From NCBI GenBank assembly GCA_002309855.1, contig DBYD01000028.1, forward strand, positions 1-18,030: 18,030 bases of DNA. The letters run 5' to 3'. The notes under the pieces are model-generated. The model was not told where the DNA came from and made no database searches. It saw only the letters and a list, made by a program, of their open reading frames with translations. Below, in pieces: positions 7,126-14,389 of the stretch. The DNA comes from Bacteroidales bacterium UBA1195. Its GTDB lineage: Bacteria > Bacteroidota > Bacteroidia > Bacteroidales > WCHB1-69. The position numbers were made by a program, and so were the translations under genes. Each line of letters starts with the position of its first letter. Position 1 is the stretch's first letter.

Positions 7126-7973
7126 CACATTCTGATTGCTTTTATCATCCTCTCCTTACCCTGCATGTCCCTCCGGAGCTCCACCTCGTACCCCTGCGAT
7201 TGCAGAAGTTCCGAAGTATCCATGCCAAGAGATTCATTTATTTCAAGATAAATCGCACCATTCTCCCGCAGCGCGACGCGTCCCCATCCGGCCAACGCCC
7301 TGTAGAACACAAGCGGATCATCATCCGGCACAAACAGCGCGGCGGCAGGTTCATGCAACTTGACCCTGTCCGGCACCTGAAGCCGCTCACCCTCCCTGAC
7401 GTATGGCGGGTTGCATACAATCAGGTCGTAGAAGGCCCTCTCGTGCGGCAGGGACGTATCAACCAGCAGGTCACGCTGCTGCCATCGCACGGCAGCGCCC
7501 AAGGCCTCACCGTTTTCCCGTGCCAGTTCAAGCACAGGCCCAAAGGCATCCATCGCGGCACACTGCCATGAGGGACGCTCAACAGCCACCGTCACTGCGA
7601 TGCAGCCACTGCCAGTACACCAGTCCGCCATACGGCACTGTTCAGCATCTGAATGATCCCCCAACAGCCAATGCACCAGCTCCTCCGTTTCAGGACGCGG
7701 TATCAGGACCCTTTCATCGACCTTGAACCTCCTGCCGTAGAACCATGCCTCGCGCAGCACATACTGCACAGGCACCCCATTCCCCACAACGGCAGCCGCC
7801 TCAAGCGCCGCCGCCTCAGCCTCCGGATCCACCTCATCTTCAGGATGAAGCGAAACATAAAGGGCATCCCGTCCCGTAAAATGCTCCATGATAAGTCTGG
7901 TGACAGGCTGCGCCTCCAGTCCGAGCGGCTGCAGACGGGAAAGCAGCTCCTTTTCCAAGGCCTTTATTCGCAT
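7125..7973 (-). CDS. prmC: Peptide chain release factor N5-glutamine methyltransferase
   Basis: Methylates the glutamine of the GGQ motif in release factors RF1 and RF2, raising termination efficiency. The 282-residue protein has the N-terminal helical domain and a SAM-binding Rossmann domain. RVLIPRPETEELV at about 88-100 is characteristic of the family, the glycine-rich SAM loop is DWCTGSGCIA at 117-126, and the catalytic NPPY is at 188-191. The start is ATG 7973, overlapping the last 10 bases of speB. Its stop overlaps the rlmN ATG by one base. The tight packing indicates coupled translation with both neighbours. The substitution of Cys in the usual DLGTGTG loop is minor and probably tolerated. 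Confidence 0.94.
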   Translation of the reverse strand: MRIKALEKELLSRLQPLGLEAQPVTRLIMEHFTGRDALYVSLHPEDEVDPEAEAAALEAAAVVGNGVPVQYVLREAWFYGRRFKVDERVLIPRPETEELVHWLLGDHSDAEQCRMADWCTGSGCIAVTVAVERPSWQCAAMDAFGPVLELARENGEALGAAVRWQQRDLLVDTSLPHERAFYDLIVCNPPYVREGERLQVPDRVKLHEPAAALFVPDDDPLVFYRALAGWGRVALRENGAIYLEINESLGMDTSELLQSQGYEVELRRDMQGKERMIKAIRM

Positions 7974-8827
7974 CGTCCGACCTTTTTCCCGATTTTTGCC
8001 AAAATCTTGTACAGCAGCACCGCCGCCAGCACATCGGAGGATTTGTCATGCGGGTTCGGACAAAGCTCCACAATGTCGAAGCCGACAATGTTCCGGCTTG
8101 TGTTCACCGCGTCCACCACATCCAGCACCTGCCGCCATCGCATCCCGCCCGGGAACGGTGTTCCCGTAGAGGGCAGCAGCGACGGGTCGAACGCATCCAG
8201 ATCGATTGTGAGATAGACATTCTCCGTCAGTCCGGAAATTGCGCGTTCCATCCAGCCGGACTCTTTTTCCAACTGGTGCGCATATACGGTCGTGCGCGGA
8301 TCAAGCTCATCCTTCTCCTCGATGCAGACACTGCGGATGCCCACTTGCACCACCGGACATATCTCCTTGACCCGCCGCATCACGCAGGCATGGTTATATG
8401 GCGATCCCTGATAGGAGTCACGCATGTCGGCATGTGCGTCAAGCTGCAGGACGGAAAGGTCCGGATATTTTTCGGCATAGGCCGCGATGCTTCCCGCACT
8501 GACCGAATGCTCCCCGCCAAGGACCACAGCCATCTTGCCGTCACGCAGCACCTCCGCCGTACGGGCACGGACCGCCGCCACCATCTCCTCCGGTGTTTCC
8601 GAACCGGTGACGACAGGTGACGAGGTGTGGATTCCGTCAAGGTATGGTTCATAGTCCTCCTCAACGTCATACAGCTCGATGCTGTCCGAGGCGTCAATCA
8701 GGGCCTGCGGACCCTTGTCAGCCCCCTTCACATAGGTGCTGGTGCCGTCATACGGGACGGGAAGCAGCACATACGCCGCCTTTTCATATCCGGCATAGGC
8801 CGGATCCATATCCAGATAGTACTCCAC
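7964..8827 (-). CDS. speB: Agmatinase/arginase family ureohydrolase, probably agmatinase
   Basis: Likely hydrolyses agmatine to putrescine and urea in polyamine synthesis, using a binuclear manganese centre. The 287-residue protein has all metal ligands of the ureohydrolase fold: GGEHSVS with H107, DAHADMR with D130, H132 and D134, and LTIDLDAFDP with D209 and D211. The loop PYNHACVMRRV after the second motif fits agmatinase better than arginase, but guanidinobutyrase or a related substrate cannot be excluded. It starts with GTG at 8827, two bases after the pgi stop; an internal ATG at residue 7 (8809) would trim only a short tail. Its 3' end overlaps prmC by 10 bases. No arginine decarboxylase (speA) is in the window, so the substrate source is not shown. 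Confidence 0.85.
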   Translation of the reverse strand: MEYYLDMDPAYAGYEKAAYVLLPVPYDGTSTYVKGADKGPQALIDASDSIELYDVEEDYEPYLDGIHTSSPVVTGSETPEEMVAAVRARTAEVLRDGKMAVVLGGEHSVSAGSIAAYAEKYPDLSVLQLDAHADMRDSYQGSPYNHACVMRRVKEICPVVQVGIRSVCIEEKDELDPRTTVYAHQLEKESGWMERAISGLTENVYLTIDLDAFDPSLLPSTGTPFPGGMRWRQVLDVVDAVNTSRNIVGFDIVELCPNPHDKSSDVLAAVLLYKILAKIGKKVGRCE

Positions 8828-8829
8828 GG

Positions 8830-10149
8830 TCAGGCATTTTTCTGTTCGAGACGCTCCCTAAGGGCGACACCCTCCTGCTCATAGCCTTTTTTGCCCAAAA
8901 GGGCGAACATGTTGCGCTTGTAGGCTTCCACACCCGGTTGGTCAAACGGATTGACGCCCAGAAGGTACCCGCTTATCGCGCAGGCGAATTCAAAGAAATA
9001 GAGAAGCCGTCCGAGATTTTCGGCATCAAGCCTCTCAAGTTCAATCGTAAGGGAGGGCACGCCTCCGTCCTCATGTGCAAGCGCAGTTCCCAGGTAGGCC
9101 TGCCGGTTGATTTCATGCAGCCTTCTGCCTGCAAGATAGTTCAGCTGGTCCAGATTTTCCTCTTCCGGAAGCAGCGGCACAGCGCAGCTGTTTTGCGGGG
9201 AGGCCACGGTCAGGAAGCTCTCCATCATCAGACGGCTTCCCTCCTGCATGAACTGACCCATTGAATGCAGGTCGGTGGTGTAGACCACACCTGCCGGGAA
9301 CAGGCCTTTTTGCTCCTTGCCCTCGCTTTCACCGTAGAGCTGTTTCCACCATTCAATAATATAATGCAGCCTCGGCTCGAATGAGGCCAGCACCTCTATG
9401 GCAGTGCCATGACGGTAAAGCGTGTTGCGGTGACATGCGTACCTGACCGCGTCATGCGCGACACCCTGCTCCAGAATTTCGCCTTTCATTGCGGCAGCCC
9501 CGCGCACCAATGCACGGATGTCGAAACCGGCCACCGCTATCGGGAGCAGCCCGACCGGTGTAAGCACCGAATAGCGCCCGCCGACATCGTCAGGAAGGAT
9601 GTAGCAGGGATAGCCTTTCCGCACCGCAAGTTTTTTAAGGGCGCCCTTCTCCTTGTCGGTGATGCATACAATGCGTTCCACCGCCTGTGCGCCATATTTG
9701 CGCTCACAATGCGCCTGCAGCAGCCGGAAGCTGACCGCCGTCTCCGTCGTTGTGCCCGACTTTGAAATCACAATCACAGCATAATCGGTCCGGTCAAGCA
9801 GTTCCAGCAAATCATGCATGTCGTCTTCCGAAAGGCTGTTGCCCGCATAGGCTATGCGCACCTGATCCTCCGCCGGATAGGCCGGAGAGAGCGCCTCAAT
9901 CACCGCACGCGCACCCAAGTAGGAGCCGCCGATGCCGGCCACCACGACAACCTTTGCCAGCCTGCGGAGACGCTCCGCCTCCGCAACGATTTCAGAAATC
10001 AAGTCCTCCGGAGCGATGCTTTCCGGATCCATCCAGCCCAAAAAATCGTTGCCGGCCCCGTCGCGACGCAACAGGGTTCGGAACCGCTCCTCCACCTCCG
10101 TTTCGGGAATCCCGTTCCGGTATCCCGTATTCCAATGTAATGTTATCAT
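8830..10149 (-). CDS. pgi: Glucose-6-phosphate isomerase
   Basis: Interconverts glucose 6-phosphate and fructose 6-phosphate in glycolysis and gluconeogenesis, in the cytoplasm. The 439-residue length is that of the short bacterial form found in Firmicutes and Bacteroidota rather than the 550-residue enterobacterial form. Signatures are the sugar-phosphate loop GIGGSYLGA at 72-80, ISKSGTTTET at 128-137 (phosphate binding), and the QEGSRLMMESF and LNYLAGRRLHEINRQA blocks in the C-terminal half. Starts at ATG 10149, 18 bases after the tadA stop. speB follows two bases after its stop, so it sits second in the tadA-to-rlmN operon. Confidence 0.96.
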   Translation of the reverse strand: MITLHWNTGYRNGIPETEVEERFRTLLRRDGAGNDFLGWMDPESIAPEDLISEIVAEAERLRRLAKVVVVAGIGGSYLGARAVIEALSPAYPAEDQVRIAYAGNSLSEDDMHDLLELLDRTDYAVIVISKSGTTTETAVSFRLLQAHCERKYGAQAVERIVCITDKEKGALKKLAVRKGYPCYILPDDVGGRYSVLTPVGLLPIAVAGFDIRALVRGAAAMKGEILEQGVAHDAVRYACHRNTLYRHGTAIEVLASFEPRLHYIIEWWKQLYGESEGKEQKGLFPAGVVYTTDLHSMGQFMQEGSRLMMESFLTVASPQNSCAVPLLPEEENLDQLNYLAGRRLHEINRQAYLGTALAHEDGGVPSLTIELERLDAENLGRLLYFFEFACAISGYLLGVNPFDQPGVEAYKRNMFALLGKKGYEQEGVALRERLEQKNA

Positions 10150-10167
10150 ATATGAACAATGTTTTGA

Positions 10168-10623
10168 TTATTTTCCAACCTGCTGTCTCCTTTTACGTGC
10201 GAAAAAGAGCTTCAAGGGCGCCATGCATTCCTGTTCAAGCACACCTCCCGAGACCTCCGTTCTTGGATGAAAGAGCGGTTTTCTGTCTATATTACTGTGT
10301 TTCTGGTCTGTGGCGCCATAGACAACACGGCCTATCTGTGTCCAGTAGGCGGCACCGGCACACATGGGACAGGGTTGTAATGTGACATATAAAGTACAAT
10401 CCCTCAAATATTTCCCACCGGAATCCGCCGCCGCGGCAGTGAATGCCTGCATCTCGGCATGTGCGGTGACATCCTGCAAAGTTTCGGTCATGTTGAAGGC
10501 GCGGGCAATGATTTTCCCTCCGCAAACCACCACGGCACCTATCGGGACCTCATCGGCATCCAAAGCCTTATATGCCTCTTTTACCGCCTCTTGCATCCAA
10601 AATTCATCCTCTTTTTCCGCCAT
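10168..10623 (-). CDS. tadA: tRNA-specific adenosine deaminase
   Basis: Zinc-dependent deaminase that converts the wobble adenosine of tRNA-Arg(ACG) to inosine. The 151-residue protein has the deaminase motifs H55-A-E57 (zinc ligand and proton-shuttling Glu) and P84-C85-P-M-C88, plus EVPIGAVVV and ARAFNMTETLQDVTAHAE typical of TadA. The C-terminal LKLFFARKRR supplies basic residues suited to tRNA binding. Related guanine or other nucleoside deaminases share the zinc motifs, so the exact substrate is inferred from overall resemblance. It starts at ATG 10623, about 41 bases after the predicted start point of a minus-strand promoter at 10671-10678, and heads the five-gene operon ending at rlmN. 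Confidence 0.88.
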   Translation of the reverse strand: MAEKEDEFWMQEAVKEAYKALDADEVPIGAVVVCGGKIIARAFNMTETLQDVTAHAEMQAFTAAAADSGGKYLRDCTLYVTLQPCPMCAGAAYWTQIGRVVYGATDQKHSNIDRKPLFHPRTEVSGGVLEQECMAPLKLFFARKRRQQVGK

Positions 10624-10670
10624 CGTTAAAAAAAATTACTTTTTTTTTGGACAATCTCTTTTTTGAATTG

Positions 10671-10678
10671 CAAAAATA
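10671..10678 (-). promoter_or_regulatory. Candidate -7 promoter element for the tadA operon
   Basis: On the minus strand the bases are TATTTTTG, matching TAnnTTTG, with a predicted start point near 10664. Only two bases separate it from a plus-strand -7 element for the T9SS cargo gene, making a back-to-back divergent pair. Confidence 0.5.
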
Positions 10679-10680
10679 AC

Positions 10681-10688
10681 TACTTTTG
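10681..10688 (+). promoter_or_regulatory. Candidate -7 promoter element for the T9SS cargo gene
   Basis: The bases TACTTTTG match the TAnnTTTG consensus, and ACTACTTTTGCAA recurs almost exactly ahead of the RhuM gene (14341 onward). The predicted start point is near 10695, giving an AT-rich leader of about 50 bases before ATG 10746. A TTTTG at 10661-10665 is a possible -33 element, slightly too close. Confidence 0.5.
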
Positions 10689-10745
10689 CAATCTGAAATC
10701 AGAAATTACAAAATTAAATTTTTTAACTATTAAAAAACACAACAC

Positions 10746-11468
10746 ATGAAAAAACTTTTCTTCCTTTTCGCAGTCGCAGCAATGTTCTGCTGCACCAAGG
10801 CCAATGCACAATTCACTCTGATTGGCTACCAGGCTTCGGAAACCTCCATCAAGATGTGGGACTCCCTCAGCATTCCTAACATCGACCGCACCAAAACCTA
10901 CAAGTTCAACTGGATTCTGGTTATCAAGAACTCCATGAACGGTGCCGCCGACCTGGCCGCCGGAGACAGCCTCTACCTCACCATGGGCCTGAACGGAACC
11001 GACATGATTAAAGGCGCTGTCTGCCTGACCAACGGTCTGAAACTGGACTCCGTCTCCATGCTCGCCATCTCCGTCAACGTTCCTGCCAGCAGGTTTGTTG
11101 AAGGACCGTATGCCAATGTGCTTTCCAGCAAAATCACCGGAAAATACACCAACGGCACCAAGACCGACATTGAGGACGCCTATCCTTTCAACGGTCATTT
11201 CACGGTTGAATTCGCAACTACCGGCATCGAAGAGGCCTATCTGGAGAATGTCCGCCTCTATCCGAACCCTGTCCGCAACAGCCTGAACATTGAGAACGCC
11301 AACAATCTGCTGGTGAACATCTATGCCGCCAACGGCCAGCTGGTGAAGAATGTTACCGCCAACGGCAACACCACCATCTCCGTCAACGACCTCAGCGCCG
11401 GCCTCTACATTGTGAAGATGCAGAGCGAAAAAGCCACCCGCGTGGAGAAAATCCAGGTGGTCCGCTAA
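10746..11468 (+). CDS. Secreted protein with type IX secretion C-terminal sorting domain
   Basis: A 240-residue protein in three parts. A signal peptide runs to an AxA site at Ala21 (KANA, then Gln22). A middle region of about residues 22-160 has no recognised family and begins FTLIGYQASETSIKMWDSL. Residues about 166-240 form a Por/T9SS type A sorting domain, recognised by RLYPNPV, NIYAANGQLV, LSAGLYIVKM and the final KIQVVR. Such proteins cross the outer membrane by T9SS, lose the domain and are normally attached to the surface or released. Two cysteines occur only in the signal peptide and do not form a lipobox. Codons are strongly biased to C- or G-ending ones, suggesting high expression. 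It has its own promoter and terminator, so it is monocistronic. The function of the middle region is unknown. Confidence 0.88.
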   Translation: MKKLFFLFAVAAMFCCTKANAQFTLIGYQASETSIKMWDSLSIPNIDRTKTYKFNWILVIKNSMNGAADLAAGDSLYLTMGLNGTDMIKGAVCLTNGLKLDSVSMLAISVNVPASRFVEGPYANVLSSKITGKYTNGTKTDIEDAYPFNGHFTVEFATTGIEEAYLENVRLYPNPVRNSLNIENANNLLVNIYAANGQLVKNVTANGNTTISVNDLSAGLYIVKMQSEKATRVEKIQVVR

Positions 11469-11483
11469 TGATTTTACCATACT

Positions 11484-11516
11484 AAAAAAGGCTTCCCAAC
11501 GGAAGCCTTTTTTTTT
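11484..11516 (+). terminator. Rho-independent terminator after the T9SS cargo gene
   Basis: GGCTTCC (11490-11496) pairs with GGAAGCC (11501-11507) around the loop CAAC, preceded by six A and followed by nine T. It is 21 bases after the stop at 11468. The A-run on the other side would also let it act on minus-strand transcripts. Confidence 0.9.
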
Positions 11517-11527
11517 ACCTGACAGCC

Positions 11528-12019
11528 ATGAAACAGGAAATTCATTTGAACTTTGAAAGCTACGGCTCCTGGGATGAGCTGGACGTGACCGACGCGCGAC
11601 TGCTCCAAGCCGCACTGGACAGTGCATCCAAAGCCTACGCCCCATATTCCCGCTTCCGTGTCGGAGCCGCAATCCTCCTGGAGGACGGTAGCGTGGTATG
11701 CGGGAACAACCAGGAGAACGCCTCCTACCCGCAGGGAATGTGTGCGGAAAGGGTCGCCCTCTTTTCCGCGTCGGCACAATTTCCTGAAAAGCGCATCATC
11801 GCTCTGGCATTGGTGGCCGAAAGTTCGGAAATGCCGCTTTCGCCATGCGGCGGATGCCGTCAGGTGCTGCTTGAATATGAACAGAGGCAGAACAGCCCAA
11901 TACGGCTGCTGATGGGCGCCGCAAACGGCAGCGTCATAGTGCTGCAGAAGGCCGCAGAGCTGCTTCCCTTCTCTTTTTCCAAAGAAAACCTGAATGCAGT
12001 CAGCAAACAGGCACAATAA
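11528..12019 (+). CDS. cdd: Cytidine deaminase
   Basis: Deaminates cytidine and deoxycytidine to uridine and deoxyuridine in pyrimidine salvage. The 163-residue protein belongs to the small homotetrameric zinc class. YAPYSRFRVGAAILLEDG at 38-55 is the usual substrate-binding stretch; the zinc ligands are C72 in the MCAE motif (catalytic E74) and C107 and C110 in SPCGGC; an NQENASYP block at 61-68 precedes them. The start is ATG 11528, only 12 bases after the T-tract of the preceding terminator, and no TAnnTTTG promoter was found in that gap. It may depend on read-through or a promoter I cannot recognise. The last residues (SKQAQ) end 45 bases before the outer-membrane gene. Confidence 0.94.
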   Translation: MKQEIHLNFESYGSWDELDVTDARLLQAALDSASKAYAPYSRFRVGAAILLEDGSVVCGNNQENASYPQGMCAERVALFSASAQFPEKRIIALALVAESSEMPLSPCGGCRQVLLEYEQRQNSPIRLLMGAANGSVIVLQKAAELLPFSFSKENLNAVSKQAQ

Positions 12020-12064
12020 TCCGCCGCATCATACGTTAAATGGTTTTGAAATAAAATCTGACAC

Positions 12065-12778
12065 ATGAAACAAATTGCAATTTTGGCTTTCGCAATCCTC
12101 CTGACCGGAGGCAACACACTATTGGCCCAAGACACCATCCAAACAGAAAAGACAAGCAAAAAACTGATTATCAAGAACCGCCTGTTTACAGACTTTTTCT
12201 ACTCCTACTGGCTGGGACTGCCTGAGGGTGTGAAACAGCAGGGGTTCAACCGCGGCTTCAACGCCAGCTTCCTGTTCGACCTGCCGCTCCGGAAGGAGAG
12301 TCCGTTCAGCTTCGGATTGGGCGTGGGCGTATGCAGCCACAACCTCTATTCCAACGCCTACAGCATAATCAACAACAACTATGACGTGGTGATGGTCCCG
12401 CTGCCGGAAACGACAAAATACAGTGTAAACAAACTATCCTTTACATATCTGCATATTCCATTGGAATTCCGCTATTTTCACCCGACCGCAGAATGGAAGA
12501 TAACCTGCGGCGTGCGTGTGGGCATGATGGCGGACATCCATAGCAAATATGTGGGCGCAAACTGCGAAGTTCTGCAATACGACGGCAACAGCAACAGGGA
12601 CGTGCATATCAAAAACAACAAAATCCCCAACAGGACAAAAGTGCCGGTGGAGCTGACCTTCCATGCCGGCTGGAAATATTTTGACCTCAATGCCTCCTAC
12701 ATGCTGACAAAGATGTTCGAGGAGGGCAACCCGCAAGTGCATCCCTTCAGCGTGGGACTAACCATAGCGATATACTAA
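12065..12778 (+). CDS. Outer-membrane beta-barrel protein (PorT-like)
   Basis: A 237-residue exported protein. The signal peptide ends at about residues 20-21 (LLAQ, then DTIQ). The mature part alternates amphipathic strands ending in aromatic residues, for example SPFSFGLGVGVCSHNLYS, LSFTYLHIPLEFRYF, WKITCGVRVGMMADIHSKYVG and the C-terminal HPFSVGLTIAIY. The terminal Tyr and strand pattern are those of outer-membrane barrels, and the middle block LHIPLEFRY is typical of the PorT-like or outer-membrane beta-barrel domain family in Bacteroidota. The function is not known and no ligand motif is seen. It follows cdd after 45 bases and could be co-transcribed; a T-rich TTTTG at about 12042-12046 is present but no full promoter is evident. 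It converges on the aminopeptidase gene through a shared hairpin. Confidence 0.8.
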   Translation: MKQIAILAFAILLTGGNTLLAQDTIQTEKTSKKLIIKNRLFTDFFYSYWLGLPEGVKQQGFNRGFNASFLFDLPLRKESPFSFGLGVGVCSHNLYSNAYSIINNNYDVVMVPLPETTKYSVNKLSFTYLHIPLEFRYFHPTAEWKITCGVRVGMMADIHSKYVGANCEVLQYDGNSNRDVHIKNNKIPNRTKVPVELTFHAGWKYFDLNASYMLTKMFEEGNPQVHPFSVGLTIAIY

Positions 12779-12780
12779 AA

Positions 12781-12804
12781 AGAGAGGGTCGGTTGACCCT
12801 CTCT
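12781..12804. terminator. Bidirectional terminator between the barrel protein and aminopeptidase genes
   Basis: AGAGAGGGTC (12781-12790) and GACCCTCTCT (12795-12804) form a perfect 10-bp stem with the loop GGTT, in the 30-base gap between the two convergent genes. On the minus strand it is followed by TTTTTAG, a reasonable U-tract; on the plus strand CTGTTTATTT follows, a weaker one. Confidence 0.85.
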
Positions 12805-12808
12805 CTGT

Positions 12809-14197
12809 TTATTTGCCTATAATGGCTTCGAGTTCGTCGGGCTGCTTGGGCAGCGGCTTGCCCAAAAGCCGGCATCCGGTTTCGGTAATGAGCACGTCGT
12901 CCTCGATGCGGATGCCTCCGAAGCCGATGTATTCCCTCACCTTATTATAATTAATGTATTCGGCGAAACGCCCCTCCTTCTCCCAGATGGCGATAAGTTT
13001 CGGGATAAAGTAGATGCCGGGTTCGTCAGTCACTATGAAACCGGGCTGCAATGTCTTGCCGCAGCGGAGGCTGCCGTGCCCGAAGATGGTGCTGCGCTGG
13101 AAGGTCTCGTCATAGCCCACATAGTTTTCGCCAAGATCCTCCATGTCGTGCACATCAAGGCCGAGCATGTGGCCGAGGCCATGCGGCATGAAGAGCGCGG
13201 GTGCGCCGGCCAACGCCGCGTCCGCCGGATTGCCCTTCATAAGCCCCAATGCTGTCAGCCCTTCGGCAATTACGCGGTATGCGTTCAGATGCACCTCGAA
13301 ATAGCGGATGCCCGGACGCGCCAGCTGGAAGGTCTCCATGTTGGCACGCAAAACAATCTCATAGATTTCACGCTGCTTCTGGGTGAACTTGCCGCTCACC
13401 GGAAATGTGCGCGTGTAGTCGGAGCTGTAGCCGGACATCGCCTCCGCTCCAGCGTCCACCAGCAGCATACGTCCGTTTTCGAGCAGCTGTTCATGGTTGT
13501 GGTTGTGCAGTGTCTCACCGTTTTGGGACAGGATTACCGGGAACGAGACGCCCGCGCCGCCGCTCATGGATATTCCCTCAGCGGTACCGGCCAGCTCGCG
13601 TTCAAGACGGCCCGCCTTGGCGCCGCGCATTGCGGAGAGGTGCATGTCGACACCGAGGTCGCAGATTTTCTCCATTTCGGCAATCTCCTCCTCAGTCTTG
13701 CGCTCCCGCAACGCCACCACCCCTTTGATCATCGGGACGGAAGCGGACTCCTTCAGCTTTTCGAACGGAATCCCCAGCAGCTGGTGCAGCAGGATTTTGT
13801 TGTCATGACGGTACGGCGGCAGGAAATGGATTGTGCGTCCGGCCTCCTGCGCCTTTTTCAGATATTCGGCCAGGGCGGCGAAGGGACGGCTTTCGGCAAC
13901 GCCGCAGCGTTCCGCAAGGGATTGGATGCTCGGCTGGTTCCCCATCCAGATGATGTCGTCGATGGTGTAGTCGTCGCCGAAAAGGATTTCACGGTCCTCA
14001 TCCGCGTCGATGACGGCGGCCAGATGGTCAAGCTGCAGGCCGAAGAAATAGAGGAAATGGCTGTCCTGCCGGAAACGGTAGGTGTTAGAGGGATAGTTCA
14101 TCGGAGCCTCGTTGTTTCCAAGGAAAAGCAACATCCCGCTTTTAACACTGTTTTTCAGTTGGTTCCTGCGTTGCAGGTAGGTTTCTTTGCTAAACAT
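12809..14197 (-). CDS. pepP: M24 family Xaa-Pro aminopeptidase
   Basis: Removes N-terminal residues that precede proline from peptides, with two metal ions. The 462-residue protein has the N-terminal AMP_N-type domain (about residues 1-150) and the C-terminal pita-bread M24 domain. Metal and catalytic blocks are visible in order: LLVDAGAEAMSGYSSDYTRT (two Asp ligands), PHGLGHMLGLDVHD (His ligand), VTDEPGIYFIP (Glu ligand) and GIRIEDDVLIT (last Glu ligand). No signal peptide is present, so it is cytoplasmic. It starts at ATG 14197, about 18 bases after the predicted start point of a TATCTTTG promoter, and appears to be a single-gene unit ending at the hairpin at 12781-12804. Confidence 0.93.
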   Translation of the reverse strand: MFSKETYLQRRNQLKNSVKSGMLLFLGNNEAPMNYPSNTYRFRQDSHFLYFFGLQLDHLAAVIDADEDREILFGDDYTIDDIIWMGNQPSIQSLAERCGVAESRPFAALAEYLKKAQEAGRTIHFLPPYRHDNKILLHQLLGIPFEKLKESASVPMIKGVVALRERKTEEEIAEMEKICDLGVDMHLSAMRGAKAGRLERELAGTAEGISMSGGAGVSFPVILSQNGETLHNHNHEQLLENGRMLLVDAGAEAMSGYSSDYTRTFPVSGKFTQKQREIYEIVLRANMETFQLARPGIRYFEVHLNAYRVIAEGLTALGLMKGNPADAALAGAPALFMPHGLGHMLGLDVHDMEDLGENYVGYDETFQRSTIFGHGSLRCGKTLQPGFIVTDEPGIYFIPKLIAIWEKEGRFAEYINYNKVREYIGFGGIRIEDDVLITETGCRLLGKPLPKQPDELEAIIGK

Positions 14198-14221
14198 GGT
14201 TCTATTTTTTTAATGAGAGTG

Positions 14222-14229
14222 CAAAGATA
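14222..14229 (-). promoter_or_regulatory. Candidate -7 promoter element for the Xaa-Pro aminopeptidase gene
   Basis: On the minus strand the bases are TATCTTTG followed by C, identical to the element ahead of yebC. The predicted start point is near 14215. No -33 TTTG is clear. The remaining 14230-14389 gap is AT-rich and otherwise holds only the RhuM promoter. Confidence 0.5.
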
Positions 14230-14341
14230 CACGAAATCTGAATACGGATTACAGCTTTTTTTACATTAATCGTTATATATATTCATATCAACGAGTTATA
14301 ATAAATTAAACTGTTTCGAGAAAAGCTGTCGGAAAAAAGAC

Positions 14342-14349
14342 TACTTTTG
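14342..14349 (+). promoter_or_regulatory. Candidate -7 promoter element for the RhuM gene, overlapped by a palindrome
   Basis: TACTTTTG matches TAnnTTTG, with a predicted start point near 14356 and a leader of about 34 bases. A perfect 14-bp palindrome, ACTTTTGCAAAAGT (14343-14356), covers the element and the start point and could serve as an operator. TGTTTCG near 14312-14318 is a possible degenerate -33 region. Confidence 0.5.
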
Positions 14350-14389
14350 CAAAAGTTCACTAACATCACAACCACTAACAAAGAAAAAA

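Noticed and set aside
10680..11777. Long minus-strand reading frame (365 codons) across the T9SS cargo gene and the start of cdd
   Set aside because: It runs through a clear plus-strand terminator and opposite two genes with firm family signatures; its own sequence is low-complexity and unlike any family I know.
13076..14269. Long plus-strand reading frame (397 codons) opposite the aminopeptidase gene
   Set aside because: The minus strand encodes a full-length M24 peptidase with every metal ligand. The plus frame has no recognisable domain and is the usual antisense by-product of GC-rich third positions.
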